Assembly (NCBI GenBank): GCA_024742415.1
Contig: JANSYN010000009.1
Location: 1-64,000 of the forward strand
DNA from: Gammaproteobacteria bacterium
GTDB lineage: Bacteria > Pseudomonadota > Gammaproteobacteria > Pseudomonadales > Halieaceae
DNA: 64,000 nt
Reading direction: 5' to 3'
Shown: positions 8,337 through 18,007 of the stretch, piece after piece
Numbering within the stretch: position 1 is the stretch's first letter
Layout of the letters: every line of letters starts with the position of its first letter
Program-made: the position numbers and the translations under genes
The notes under the pieces: model-generated
What the model saw: only the letters and a program-made list of their open reading frames with translations
What the model was told of the DNA's origin: nothing
The model's database searches: none

Positions 8337-9776
8337 CTACTGCAGTTCAAACTCCTGCAGCGACATTGCCTCGTGCAACTTCCTGTACTCCTTGAAATTG
8401 CCGGGAAAGAGAAACGGGGCGTGGCCTGACGCGCCCATGTAGTAGCTGTTGCAGTTGGACGAGCCCCAACTGAACCGCTCAAAGCGCTCGTCCATCCAGT
8501 CGTTATATTGCTGGTACTGCGACGCTTTGACATTCATCGATTGTTTGTTTTGCGCACGCAGCTGCTTCATCAGGCCAACAATGGTTTCAACATTGCGCTC
8601 TACGGTGACGTAGTACGACACATTCAGCACGAGCCCATTCGGACCCACAGCAAAGAAGTAGTTGGGGAAACCCGGACGACAGATGCCCTTGTGGGCGCGC
8701 GGCTCATCGCCCATGGCGTCGGCCAGGGAGGCGCCGTCCACGCCGGTGACTGCAAAGCGGTCATAGTCCAGGATGCGGTAACCGGTGCAGTAGATGATCA
8801 CATCGGCCTTGATCTCCCGGCCGCTGCTGGTGACGATGCCGTCTGGTTCCACGCGCGCCAGGCCCTCTGCCACCAGTTCGACGTTGTCACGATTGAGCGC
8901 CGGATAAAAATCATCCGAAACGAGGCCGCGCTTACAGCCATAGCGGCTCGTCGGAATCAGCTTCTCGCGCAGCTCAGGGTCATCGATGGCCTGATCGATG
9001 TATTTCTTCACCATGGACTCAAACTGGTCCATGCGTTTGTGACCCAGGGTCACAGCATACTCCACCTGACCCATCATCAGGCTCTGTACTTTGCGCGTCA
9101 GGGACATCAGCCAGGGAAAACGCCGAAAGCGCCGGCGCTGCGCATCACTGTAGGTTTTCTTGCGCCGCGGCATGATCCAGTTGGCCGAACGCTGCAGTAC
9201 CGTTAACTGGCCGGCCTGCCTGGCCACCTCCGGCACAATCTGCACGGCTGCAGCAGCAGAGCCAACCACAACCACCCGCTTGCCAGTGAGATCAACCTCG
9301 TGATTCCACTGGGTAGAGTGCCAGCTTGGTCCGGCAAAGCGGTCTATGCCCGGCACATCGGGAAACAGCGGCGTATGCTGATTGCCTATCGCACTGATGA
9401 CCGCGTCAAATTCCCCAAGGTCGTCATCGTCAGACTGCAATTGCCACTTGCCCGAACTTTGTAAGGCCACGCGCGAGATCCGCGTATTCATGCGCAGGCG
9501 CGGGTCCAACCCAAACGCTGTGGCGCAGCGTTTGAGGTACTGCTGGATCTCGGCAAACCCGACGAAACTGGCACTCCAGTCAGGGTTGGGGGCGAAAGAA
9601 AACGTATAGGAGTGCGCCCATACATCACAGGCCAGGCCCGGATACGAATGCAGGCGCCAGGTGCCGCCCGGCTCATCCAGCGCATCAAAAATGGTGAACT
9701 CGTTGAAACCCTGCCTGAGTAGTTCGTGACCCGCAGCGATACCTGCTGGCCCCGCCCCGATAATAGCGACATTCAT
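8337..9776 (-). CDS. Flavin monooxygenase of the Baeyer-Villiger type
   Basis: 479 residues. The FAD-binding GxGxxG motif is at residues 7-12 (IIGAGPAGIA) and a second dinucleotide fold for NADPH appears as VVVVGSAAAAVQ. Near residues 146-156 the stretch FAGPSWHSTQW fits the type I Baeyer-Villiger fingerprint FxGxxxHxxxW, although the next residue is Asn rather than Pro or Asp. Such enzymes insert oxygen next to a ketone, giving esters or lactones, typically in degradation of cyclic ketones, terpenes or steroid side chains. It lies 78 bp downstream of a P450 gene on the same strand and may be cotranscribed with it. Confidence 0.87.
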   Translation of the reverse strand: MNVAIIGAGPAGIAAGHELLRQGFNEFTIFDALDEPGGTWRLHSYPGLACDVWAHSYTFSFAPNPDWSASFVGFAEIQQYLKRCATAFGLDPRLRMNTRISRVALQSSGKWQLQSDDDDLGEFDAVISAIGNQHTPLFPDVPGIDRFAGPSWHSTQWNHEVDLTGKRVVVVGSAAAAVQIVPEVARQAGQLTVLQRSANWIMPRRKKTYSDAQRRRFRRFPWLMSLTRKVQSLMMGQVEYAVTLGHKRMDQFESMVKKYIDQAIDDPELREKLIPTSRYGCKRGLVSDDFYPALNRDNVELVAEGLARVEPDGIVTSSGREIKADVIIYCTGYRILDYDRFAVTGVDGASLADAMGDEPRAHKGICRPGFPNYFFAVGPNGLVLNVSYYVTVERNVETIVGLMKQLRAQNKQSMNVKASQYQQYNDWMDERFERFSWGSSNCNSYYMGASGHAPFLFPGNFKEYRKLHEAMSLQEFELQ

Positions 9777-9854
9777 AACTTGCCTATCCGGTTGTGTTTA
9801 TCGACTCGCGCCACGGCGCAGGCGGCGGTGTATCACCATGCTCTGGAATCGCCG

Positions 9855-11090
9855 TTACGCGGCATCCGCCACGTCAAACTTGATCGGCATGTGCTTGATG
9901 CCATGAATAAAGTTCGAGCGCAGCCAGTTGACCTCGCCATTGAACTGCGGATTCCGCACGCGACGGATAATCTCCTCAAAGATCACCTTGAGTTCCAGAC
10001 GCGCCAGGTGTGATCCAATACAGAAATGCTCGCCAACACCAAACGCCCGATGATTGTTTTTTACATCCTCGCGCTGCTGACGGGTGATATCGAAGATGTC
10101 CGGATCGCTGAATATGGATTCGTCCGAATTGGCCGACTGGTAAAACAGTTCCACCTTGTCGCCTTTCCTGATCAACTGGCCGCCCAGTTCAATGTCTTGG
10201 GTGGCCGTGCGCCGGAAGGCGATCACCGCCGGGTTAAAGCGCAGGAATTCCTCGATGGCGCCCTCGATCAGATCCGGGTTGTCTACCAGCATCTGGTACT
10301 GCTCGGGATGTTCGATCAGGTTGCGCATGCCCTGTGATGTCACGGTGCGCGTAGTTTCGTTGCCGGCGACGATCAACAGCAGGAAAAAATGGCAGAACTC
10401 TTCGTCTGTCAGGGGCTCGTCCTCAACGGTGCCGGTGAGCAGCACGTGCACGATGTCGTCCTGCGGGTTGGAGCGATGCAGTTCGGCCAGCGCATGCGCC
10501 ATGAAGAACATCTCAGCCATGGCATTCTCACCGTCTTCCGCGGTAGTCGTCAGCTCGGGGTCGTCCATGCCAAGCATGATGTTGGTGAGTTCGAACAGGC
10601 GCCTGCGCTGATCCAGGGGCACACCCATCAACTCACAAATGGCAATCAGGGGCAGCTCTGCGGCCATGTCTTCCACAAACTCACACTCCCCACCCTGGAT
10701 GGCCTTGTCGACGATTTCCCTGGCAATTTCCCGGAACCGCGCGTGGTAGCTGTCCACTTTTTTGGGGGTAAAGGCGCTGCGAATCAGGCGCCGGAACTTC
10801 AGGTGGTGCGGTGGATCCATGTTGATCATCTGCGACTGCAGAATTTCAAGGCGATCGGGTGGTGATTCCATGAGGAAGCAGGTTTTTTCCTGCGATGAAA
10901 ACAGCTTGGGATTCTTCGACACGAAATCCAGGTCTTCATGCCGGGTTATCGCCCAGAAACCAACGCCCTGCTGCGGATCCTCATGCCAGTAAACGGGCTG
11001 TTCCTTGCGCAAGTAGGCAAATACATCACGCGGGACACCGCCCTGGTAAGTTTCGGGCGAGGTGAGATCGAAGTGCGGACAACCAGACAT
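9855..11090 (-). CDS. Cytochrome P450, CYP125/CYP142-like group
   Basis: 411 residues, a soluble bacterial P450 with no membrane anchor. The haem-ligand loop FGVGEHFCIG places the cysteine thiolate at residue 357. The I-helix oxygen-activation motif is AGNETTR and the MDPPHHLKFRRL segment is typical of CYP125/142/124-type enzymes, which hydroxylate sterol side chains or methyl-branched lipids. It needs a ferredoxin and reductase that are not in the window. A minus-strand TATAGT about 40 bp upstream could be its -10 element, placed in the 48-bp gap behind the upstream P450. Substrate class is inferred from family resemblance only. Confidence 0.9.
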   Translation of the reverse strand: MSGCPHFDLTSPETYQGGVPRDVFAYLRKEQPVYWHEDPQQGVGFWAITRHEDLDFVSKNPKLFSSQEKTCFLMESPPDRLEILQSQMINMDPPHHLKFRRLIRSAFTPKKVDSYHARFREIAREIVDKAIQGGECEFVEDMAAELPLIAICELMGVPLDQRRRLFELTNIMLGMDDPELTTTAEDGENAMAEMFFMAHALAELHRSNPQDDIVHVLLTGTVEDEPLTDEEFCHFFLLLIVAGNETTRTVTSQGMRNLIEHPEQYQMLVDNPDLIEGAIEEFLRFNPAVIAFRRTATQDIELGGQLIRKGDKVELFYQSANSDESIFSDPDIFDITRQQREDVKNNHRAFGVGEHFCIGSHLARLELKVIFEEIIRRVRNPQFNGEVNWLRSNFIHGIKHMPIKFDVADAA

Positions 11091-11138
11091 TACACATCCT
11101 TTATCAAAGACAAAAGCAAAGGCCTGGACTATACCCTA

Positions 11139-12395
11139 TTAGTCAGTAGCACGATACGTTTTCGAGGCAGCAACGCGCAGCATGAGGCTATCCAGACGCC
11201 TGACAAAAATGCTCTGCGTATGCAGCGGGGCAATGGCCGGGTCGAGGGTAAAGCCCGTGGTGGCAGCCAGGATTTCCTCCAGCATGAGGCGCACTTCAAG
11301 GCGCGCCAGCCTGGCGCCAATGCAAAAGTGCATACCGTGGCCAAAGCCCAGGTGCTCCCTGCCGTCCGCCCGGCCTGGCTGAATCTCATCAGGCGCCTGA
11401 AACACTGTGGGGTCGCGATTCGCGGCCGCCCATAACAAGAACACGCGACTACCCGCCGGCAGGCACACGCCGCCCAGTTCACATGCGTTGAGCACCACGC
11501 GATAATGCCCCTTGAAGGGCGATTCGAGGCGCACCACCTCCTCTACAAAGGCTTCGATTTGCGCCGGTTGGGCCCGCAACTGAGCCTGCAGCGCCGTGTT
11601 TTCCGCCAACAGCCGCAGAGCACTGCCGGCCAGGCTGGAGGTGGATTCCCCCGCGGCGCCCACCAGCACAATTAAAATCGCGATCGCGGCGGCCTCATCA
11701 ATCAGGCCGCGTTGCACGCCCAGTACCAGTTCGTGTATCACACAGTTGGGAGGGTCCGCCATCGCGTGCGAGACGCGGGCAAAGTGCTGCTTCAGGTACT
11801 GCGCCAACTCTGCGGTCGAGGCAGCCAGCTCAAGCATGCCATCCAGCGTTGCCGTACCCGCAAGAATGTCACCACCGCTGAATGCCCACTGCAGCAGTTG
11901 ATCGACATCCGTCACGGGCAGTCCGGCAAGCCGCGCCATCACCATGACGGGTATCGGGTTCGCCAGCACCTCCACTGCATCGCCACCGCCAGCGCCTACC
12001 AGCTGCTGCACGCGCTGCCGCACCCAGGTGCGCACCTCTGGCTCCATCGCCGTTACCTTGCGCGCATTCAGTTGTGGCAATACGAGCTTGCGATGCACGG
12101 CGTGCCAGGGTTCGTCCGCATTGGCCAACGCATCCACAGTGCTGCCGAACTGCGTCAGGTCGAACAGCGCGGGTGCGCCGTTGTCACCGGTGATTAATAT
12201 CCCGCTGAGGTTGGCCGAAAAATCCTGCTGGTTGCGCAATACCTGGTGAATCAGCTGCCAGCCGGCAACAAAGAATACCTCTGTACCGGGTATACGGTAC
12301 ACCGGCGCATGCTCCAGCAGGCTGCGGTAAAACGGGTAAGGCTCTGCAATAACGGCAGGGTCCAGTAGATTGAAATGCTGTGGCGCCTGGGCCAT
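11139..12395 (-). CDS. Cytochrome P450 (second, divergent paralogue)
   Basis: 418 residues. The haem loop FGHGMHFCIG places the ligand cysteine at residue 358. The I-helix motif is VGAAGESTSS, where a Glu-Ser replaces the more usual Glu/Asp-Thr, so proton delivery may differ from the downstream P450. Helix K carries EEVVRLESP. The gene precedes the other P450 by 48 bp on the same strand, suggesting one transcript P450-P450-monooxygenase. The two P450s are clearly different subfamilies and not a recent duplication. Likely a hydroxylase of a hydrophobic small molecule; substrate unknown. Confidence 0.88.
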   Translation of the reverse strand: MAQAPQHFNLLDPAVIAEPYPFYRSLLEHAPVYRIPGTEVFFVAGWQLIHQVLRNQQDFSANLSGILITGDNGAPALFDLTQFGSTVDALANADEPWHAVHRKLVLPQLNARKVTAMEPEVRTWVRQRVQQLVGAGGGDAVEVLANPIPVMVMARLAGLPVTDVDQLLQWAFSGGDILAGTATLDGMLELAASTAELAQYLKQHFARVSHAMADPPNCVIHELVLGVQRGLIDEAAAIAILIVLVGAAGESTSSLAGSALRLLAENTALQAQLRAQPAQIEAFVEEVVRLESPFKGHYRVVLNACELGGVCLPAGSRVFLLWAAANRDPTVFQAPDEIQPGRADGREHLGFGHGMHFCIGARLARLEVRLMLEEILAATTGFTLDPAIAPLHTQSIFVRRLDSLMLRVAASKTYRATD

Positions 12396-12757
12396 AGGAA
12401 ATACCTGTTCTCAAGCGTGCGACGGTGGTGTCAACGCCATCTCGCGAACACGCAGGCCCACCCCAGGCGAGCCCACGCCGGAACGCGTCATCAGGGTATG
12501 CGGCATGAGGGCCCGCTGCAATACGATCCTTGCGCGCCACCGATGCTCCATCTACGCGGCCAAGGGGCCTGACAGCCTTACTAGTTGCATTTCGGCATCG
12601 AATCGCTAAGATTGCCGCTGGTCGGACTGCCGCCAGGGAGGATGGCGAGCACGTTGCTGCGCGCCAACGGGCAACACGAGTGGGGCAGGCCGGCGACCGC
12701 AATCGCCGCGCGCTTTGACGCGCCGGGCCGATTCACGTACCGAGAGTCACATGAAGC
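12396..12757. other. Intergenic region, P450 / zinc-receptor genes
   Basis: This 362-bp gap lies between divergent genes. I see no convincing gene, RNA or palindrome in it. No clear Zur-type box (GTTATA-like palindrome) was found ahead of the metal-related genes, despite their likely zinc role. Confidence 0.4.
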
Positions 12758-13051
12758 ATGGCTGCTATGCATAGCATCAGGTCGATCAGCAAAAGAAGCG
12801 CTTTACTGCTTGTATTGCTGCTTGCCCTACTGGGTGCGCAGACCATTGAGTCAGCGCACCAGCACGCCGTTGGCGACTCTATTACCGACTGCCTGCTCTG
12901 CCATACCTTTAATGACACACTCGCTGCGATATCCGCCCAAGACGGATTCGAACACCCAGATGTAAGCCCCTTCACCGGCGCCCGGGGTAGCGCACCGACT
13001 TCCGCCCCTGCCTATGCCTATTTCGCCAGAGGCCCGCCGCTCAACACCTGA
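12758..13051 (+). CDS. Small exported Cys/His protein, DUF2946-like, upstream of TonB receptor
   Basis: 97 residues from the ATG at 12758; an in-frame ATG at 12767 is an alternative. A basic n-region and a leucine-rich hydrophobic core (SALLLVLLLALLGAQ) form a signal peptide or anchor. Right after it comes ESAHQHAVGDSITDCLLCH, a possible metal ligand set of two His plus CxxCH. Short proteins of this architecture are often found beside zinc or copper TonB receptors. The receptor starts 40 bp downstream in the same direction, so the two probably form an operon. The function is inferred: periplasmic metal binding. Confidence that the gene is real rests on the signal peptide, motif and context. 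Confidence 0.65.
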   Translation: MAAMHSIRSISKRSALLLVLLLALLGAQTIESAHQHAVGDSITDCLLCHTFNDTLAAISAQDGFEHPDVSPFTGARGSAPTSAPAYAYFARGPPLNT

Positions 13052-13091
13052 ACTGAAAATTAGTTCCCCCCCTTTTCTTTCAGGAGTTGCC

Positions 13092-15218
13092 ATGAAACGC
13101 CTACTAATATGCGCTGCGTTGCTACCCAGCTACGCGGTCGCCAAAGAATCCTTGCCACTTGAACACGTACTGGTGTCAGTGCCTATCCACAAAACGCAGG
13201 CTGAAACTGCCCTGCCTGTCACCGTGTTAAGCGGTGAGGAACTGCAGCGCCAGGCCGCTGCCACCATTGGTGAGACGCTGGGCGACATGCCCGGTATCGC
13301 CAACGCCTCCTTCGGACCCGGCGTCGGCCGGCCCGTTATTCGCGGCCAGCAAGGGCCACGCGCCGTTACCCTGCAAAATGGCACACTCAGCGCCGATGTC
13401 TCCAGCCTGAGCCCGGACCACAGTGTCACGGTCGAGGCCCTGCTGGCCGACAGCATTGAGGTGATACGTGGCCCCGCCACTCTGCTCTACGGCGGCGGCG
13501 CGATCGGCGGCGTGGTCAACGTGATCGATAACCGTGTGCCGCGCAGCGCCATCGATGGCACCGAGGGAGCGATCGAGTATCGCCGCGATACCGCCTCGGA
13601 TATGGACGTCGGCACATTCCGCGTCGAAGCGGGCAATGGCGAATCCGTCCTGCATATCAGCGGTACCGCGCGTGACTTTAACGATCTGGAAGTCCCGGGA
13701 AATCCAATCATTGAAGAAGAGGAAGCGCATGGGGACGGCGAGGCGCACGATGAGGACATGGACGTTGAGGGCAGAATCCCCAACACCGCCGGCGATGCCA
13801 GCATGTTTACCATTGGTGCCAGCCACCACCTGGGCGAAGACGGCTTTGCCGGCTTTTCAGTCAGTCATCTTGAATCTGTCTACGGTGTGCCTGCCGGTTC
13901 GCATGATCACGGGCATGACGATGAACATGATCACGACGACGAGCACGACGACGAACACGGGCATGACGATGACATGCACGATGACGATGACCACGCTGGC
14001 GAAGAGGAAGGCGAGGAGCAAATCAGCCTGGACGTAGAACAAACACGCTACGACCTGCTGTTTCACTTACACGACCCCATGCAAGGCTTTGAAGCACTGC
14101 GTACCTTTGTGACTTATACCGACTACCAACATGTCGAACTCGAAGGCACCGAGGAAGGCACGCTGTTTGACCGCGAAACCTGGGAGACCCGCATCGAACT
14201 GGTGCATAAGCCCATCCTGGGGGCGCACGGGGTTGTCGGCGTGCAATGGCGCGTGGATGACTTCTCAGCCACGGGTGAAGAGGCCTTCGTACCGCCCACC
14301 AATAGTGATGAACTGGGTGTATTCATCGTTGAGGACTTTCACGTTGCTGACTGGACTTTCGAGACCGGCCTGCGTGCAGACTGGGTAGAGCGCGATCCCT
14401 CGGCGGAACTGGCCGGCAGTGAAAGCTACTTCAACTTCAGTGCCTCCGGCTCGGCCCTGTGGCAGCTGTCCGACCAGTGGACCGCCGGCCTGGCGCTGTC
14501 ACGAGCGGCCAGGGCACCCACCACTGAAGAACTGTTTGCCAACGTCGACGCCACCAACAACGAGGAGCTGGTCGTGCACGCGGCAACCGGCATCATCGAA
14601 GTGGGCGACACCAACCTGGATGAAGAGGTGTCACTGAACTCGGACCTCACGCTGCAATGGCGCTCAGACACCTCCTGGGCCTCCCTGGCGGTGTTTTACA
14701 ACCACTTCTCTGACTATATCTTCCTGCTCAACTCAGGCACCACGGTCGATGACACCGAAGTGTACCGCTACGCGCAAGACGACGCGGTCTTCTACGGCGT
14801 TGAGTTCGACAGTGAGTTCCGGCTGCTGTCGTCGGGCGCTGGCAACCTCGCCCTGGGCGTCTTCGGTGATATGGTCAGCGGTGAATTTGACGATGCCGGT
14901 GACGTACCTCGACTGCCGCCCGAGCGTATCGGCGCACGCCTGGACTGGCAAGCCAACGCCTGGGGTGCGTGGATCAAGGGCCTGTATGCCGCAGAGCAGG
15001 ACAACCCCGGGGACTTTGAAACCGCGACCGACAGCTACACACGATGGGACCTTGGTGCTGACTACCGCATTGCCATGGCCAATGATCGTGAGCTGATGCT
15101 GTTTGCCAAGTGGAACAATATCACTGACGAAGAAATTCGCCTGAGTACATCGTTCCTGCGTGAGGTTGCTCCGGAGGCTGGAGAGTCGCTTGAAGTGGGC
15201 GTGCGCTTCTCGTTCTAG
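13092..15218 (+). CDS. TonB-dependent outer-membrane receptor, zinc type (ZnuD-like)
   Basis: 708 residues from the ATG at 13092, with CAGGAG directly upstream; the open frame back to 13014 lies in the spacer. A short signal peptide (LLICAALLPSYAVA) is followed by a plug domain (TIGETLGDMPGI, IEVIRGPATLLYGGGAIGGVVNVID) and a barrel ending in Phe (VGVRFSF), as outer-membrane barrels do. Residues ~270-309 are an external loop rich in His, Asp and Glu, with a smaller His/Glu patch about 45 residues earlier. Such loops capture zinc (or nickel/copper) in ZnuD-type receptors. It imports the metal with TonB-ExbBD energy; none of those genes, and no inner-membrane transporter, are nearby. Confidence 0.88.
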   Translation: MKRLLICAALLPSYAVAKESLPLEHVLVSVPIHKTQAETALPVTVLSGEELQRQAAATIGETLGDMPGIANASFGPGVGRPVIRGQQGPRAVTLQNGTLSADVSSLSPDHSVTVEALLADSIEVIRGPATLLYGGGAIGGVVNVIDNRVPRSAIDGTEGAIEYRRDTASDMDVGTFRVEAGNGESVLHISGTARDFNDLEVPGNPIIEEEEAHGDGEAHDEDMDVEGRIPNTAGDASMFTIGASHHLGEDGFAGFSVSHLESVYGVPAGSHDHGHDDEHDHDDEHDDEHGHDDDMHDDDDHAGEEEGEEQISLDVEQTRYDLLFHLHDPMQGFEALRTFVTYTDYQHVELEGTEEGTLFDRETWETRIELVHKPILGAHGVVGVQWRVDDFSATGEEAFVPPTNSDELGVFIVEDFHVADWTFETGLRADWVERDPSAELAGSESYFNFSASGSALWQLSDQWTAGLALSRAARAPTTEELFANVDATNNEELVVHAATGIIEVGDTNLDEEVSLNSDLTLQWRSDTSWASLAVFYNHFSDYIFLLNSGTTVDDTEVYRYAQDDAVFYGVEFDSEFRLLSSGAGNLALGVFGDMVSGEFDDAGDVPRLPPERIGARLDWQANAWGAWIKGLYAAEQDNPGDFETATDSYTRWDLGADYRIAMANDRELMLFAKWNNITDEEIRLSTSFLREVAPEAGESLEVGVRFSF

Positions 15219-15240
15219 CGGTGGCCTGATCCGGGCGCGC

Positions 15241-15282
15241 CTGTGCCGCACGGTGCCGTCACCGGCAGTCACCCTGGCACAG
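15241..15282. other. Inverted repeat between convergent genes
   Basis: CTGTGCC at 15241-15247 pairs with GGCACAG at 15276-15282, with a smaller GCCG/CGGC hairpin in the loop. It lies just after the receptor gene, where a terminator is expected, but no T tract follows on either strand, so intrinsic termination is doubtful. Confidence 0.3.
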
Positions 15283-15484
15283 AGCGCCCCACTCACCTTC
15301 CGGCGGGGCTGATGGCCCCGCTGATTTCACCCTCAGCTACTATCCTCCATTTCATCATCTGTACTGCGGGCTGGCGTCCAGCGCTGGCCCGCGCTCTGGC
15401 TTACAACATATCTGCCAACCTGCCCATCGCCTGACCATCACCTGACCAGGAATCTGCCGGCCCCGGCCTGAGTGGCGTGGGGCG

Positions 15485-16201
15485 CTACGAAAAATGCTGT
15501 TCAAACGCGGCATCCGCCAATGTAGTGAAGTCGCCAATACGCAGTACCACTTCAGATGCAAAGGACACCGACCGCTCCCGGTCAACGAACCGCGCTTCAT
15601 CTGCGGCAGCCGGCGCAGCAATTGCCGCCAGGCCCGGCGCCGCGGCCAGTGCCTCCAGCGATGGCATCTTGAGTTCGGAAATACTGGTCATTTCGCGGCA
15701 ACCCAGGCCAAGCTGCTGCGCCAGTGCCTGACTGGCATCGAGATCGACGTAGTTCTGGCTGTAGCCCGCAATGGCCGGTGTATGCAGCCCCATACGACAG
15801 TGGTAGTTGCTATAGTAATCGTTATAGTCCGCCACCGTAAAATCCGCCCGTTTGACCATCAGGTAGTGATAATGCACCGGCTGCGGTGCGCAATCGATGA
15901 AGCGCCGCTCCTGCACGACGAAGACCAGCGAGGATGACAGCATCGGCAGGCCGCGCAGTGCGGCAGCCACAGGCGCATAGCAATCGGCCAGGATCGTGCC
16001 TGGCGACACACTCACTTCTACCACAGCCTGCGGCCGCGTATACCCGTCGGGGGCAACAAAAAACACGTCGTTGGGGTGCGCCTGCATCAACTGCACACAG
16101 GTATGTGCACGCGCTGCAAAGTGCTTCTGCAATGCCGGGCGCAGTGCCTCGATCAAGGCGGCAGGGGCGGCGCTATCGAGGAAGACCAGCACTTTTGCCA
16201 T
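15485..16201 (-). CDS. EthD-domain protein
   Basis: 238 residues from the ATG at 16199-16201, which has GGGGA a few bases upstream; a GTG two codons earlier is possible. The middle-to-C-terminal part (HYHYLMVKRADFTVADYNDY and the following YHCRMGL) matches the EthD dimeric alpha/beta-barrel fold seen in small proteins that accompany P450-type ether and alkyl degradation. The N-terminal ~100 residues may be a second barrel half of the same fold. Such proteins lack a settled enzymatic role. It is divergent from the deacylase-like gene, sharing an 81-bp promoter gap. Confidence 0.7.
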   Translation of the reverse strand: MAKVLVFLDSAAPAALIEALRPALQKHFAARAHTCVQLMQAHPNDVFFVAPDGYTRPQAVVEVSVSPGTILADCYAPVAAALRGLPMLSSSLVFVVQERRFIDCAPQPVHYHYLMVKRADFTVADYNDYYSNYHCRMGLHTPAIAGYSQNYVDLDASQALAQQLGLGCREMTSISELKMPSLEALAAAPGLAAIAAPAAADEARFVDRERSVSFASEVVLRIGDFTTLADAAFEQHFS

Positions 16202-16228
16202 ACACACGTCCCCTGAATTCCAGCTGCA

Positions 16229-16256
16229 TTGAGTAAAACGGCTAGACTATACTATT
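16229..16256 (+). promoter_or_regulatory. Candidate promoter of the deacylase-TPR operon
   Basis: TTGAGT at 16229-16234 resembles a -35 box. ACTATT at 16251-16256 lies 16 bp further and TATACT at 16248-16253 lies 13 bp further; the better -10 match has the poorer spacing. The start codon is 27 bp beyond, with AAAGGGA as ribosome site. Confidence 0.3.
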
Positions 16257-16282
16257 GCGCATCACCAAAAAGGGACAACACA

Positions 16283-18004
16283 ATGTACGACTTAATCATT
16301 CGCAACGGCCTGGTTTACGATGGAACCGGAGGCGCCCCGCGCAAGGCAGACGTTGCTGTCAGCGGTGATCGCATTGCGGCAGTAGGCGACATCACCGGGG
16401 CCGCGCACGAAGAGATTGATGCTACCGGCCAGATCGTGACCCCGGGTTTTGTCGATATCCATACGCACTTTGATGGCCAGGTCACCTGGGATCCTTACCT
16501 GGCCCCCTCCTCCTGTCACGGCGTCACCACCATTGTGATGGGAAACTGTGGCGTGGGTTTTGCACCCTGCAAACCACACCAGCGCGATTGGCTGATAGGC
16601 TTGATGGAAGGCGTGGAAGATATTCCCGGAACGGCCCTGCACGAGGGTATCCAATGGGACTGGGAAACGTTTCCCGAGTACCTTGATGCGCTGGACCGTC
16701 GCAAGCTCGCCCTCGATGTTGCCGCACAGGTACCTCACGGCGCCGTCAGGGCTTATGTTATGGGCGAGCGTGGCGCTAATCACGAGCCGGCCAGTCCCGC
16801 AGAGATCGAAGCCATGGCGCAGCTGGTAGCACAGGGCATTGAAGCCGGTGCACTGGGTTTTAGCACCTCGCGCACAGAAAAACACAAGGATTCCTCGGGC
16901 GTGCTCACCCCCACCGTGACCGCGCACGAAGAAGAACTGGTAGGGATCGCCCGGGCCGTTGGTAAAACCGGGCGCGGCGTGCTGCAGGGCATTTCCGACT
17001 TCTACGACTTTGACGCAGAGTTTGCACTGTTCAAGCGCATGGCCCGCGAATCCGGCACGCCTATATCGCTCACCGTGGAGCAGCAGGATGCCCGACCCGA
17101 ATGGTGGCTGCAGTTGCTGGAGGGCATCTCGCAGGCGCAGGCAGAGGGTATTCCCATGTACGGCCAGGTACCGCCACGCGCAACAGGCGTTCTGATGGGT
17201 CTGACTGCCTCGGCCAACCCTTTCCTGCTCAATCCCGTGTGGGCCGAGATTGCCAGCCTGCCGCTTGAGCAACAGGTGGCGGCCCTGCGCGACGCAGATT
17301 TCCGCCAGCGGCTACTGGCAACGGATAACCCGATCAGCGGTGTCGCCCTGATTGATGAAGTCCTGTACAGCTACGACAAGATGTTCAGCCTCGGGGAACC
17401 GGCCAACTACGAGCCTCACCCGGATGATTCTATCGGCGCACAGGCCAGGCAGCGCGGCATCACGCCAGAAGCAATGGCGCTGGAGCTCATGCTGCAGAAC
17501 GACGGCAAGGCACTGCTCTACCAACCCCTGTTCAACTACGAACCTGGCAACCTCGATCACGTAAAAACCATGCTGGATCACCCGTACACCGTGGCCGGTC
17601 TGGCCGACGCCGGTGCGCACTGCGGTATGCTGTGCGATGCCAGCTTCCCCACCACGCTGATACAGCACTGGGGGCGCGATCGCAGTCGCGGCGAGCGCCT
17701 GCCGCTGGAACGGCTTATCGCCATGCAGACACGCGACACCGCCCGGCAAGTAGGACTGAATGACCGCGGCGTTATCGAAGCAGGGTACAAGGCAGACATC
17801 AACGTCATCGATTTTGACAATCTCACACTGCACGCACCGCATATCGTGCATGACCTGCCCGCGGGAGGCCGTCGCCTCATGCAAAAGGCCAGCGGATACA
17901 CCGCTACCCTCATTGCCGGCAAGGTTGCGTTCAGGGGAGGTGAACCCACCGGCGAACTCAACGGCAAGCTGGTGCGAGGGCCGCAGTTGCAACCTGCCGC
18001 ATAA
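16283..18004 (+). CDS. N-acyl-D-amino-acid deacylase-like amidohydrolase
   Basis: 573 residues from the ATG at 16283 (MYDLIIRNGLVYDG), preceded by AAAGGGA; a TTG at 16229 would only add leader sequence. The amidohydrolase-3 pattern is clear: the small beta-sandwich start, the metal motif FVDIHTHFDGQ, a conserved cysteine in VMGNCGVGF that in D-aminoacylases bridges the metal, and the late DAGAHCGMLCD. Family members remove acyl groups from D-amino acids or dipeptides; many close relatives are uncharacterised, so the substrate is uncertain. The TPR lipoprotein gene starts three bases after the stop, so the two are cotranscribed. Confidence 0.85.
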   Translation: MYDLIIRNGLVYDGTGGAPRKADVAVSGDRIAAVGDITGAAHEEIDATGQIVTPGFVDIHTHFDGQVTWDPYLAPSSCHGVTTIVMGNCGVGFAPCKPHQRDWLIGLMEGVEDIPGTALHEGIQWDWETFPEYLDALDRRKLALDVAAQVPHGAVRAYVMGERGANHEPASPAEIEAMAQLVAQGIEAGALGFSTSRTEKHKDSSGVLTPTVTAHEEELVGIARAVGKTGRGVLQGISDFYDFDAEFALFKRMARESGTPISLTVEQQDARPEWWLQLLEGISQAQAEGIPMYGQVPPRATGVLMGLTASANPFLLNPVWAEIASLPLEQQVAALRDADFRQRLLATDNPISGVALIDEVLYSYDKMFSLGEPANYEPHPDDSIGAQARQRGITPEAMALELMLQNDGKALLYQPLFNYEPGNLDHVKTMLDHPYTVAGLADAGAHCGMLCDASFPTTLIQHWGRDRSRGERLPLERLIAMQTRDTARQVGLNDRGVIEAGYKADINVIDFDNLTLHAPHIVHDLPAGGRRLMQKASGYTATLIAGKVAFRGGEPTGELNGKLVRGPQLQPAA

Positions 18005-18007
18005 GCG

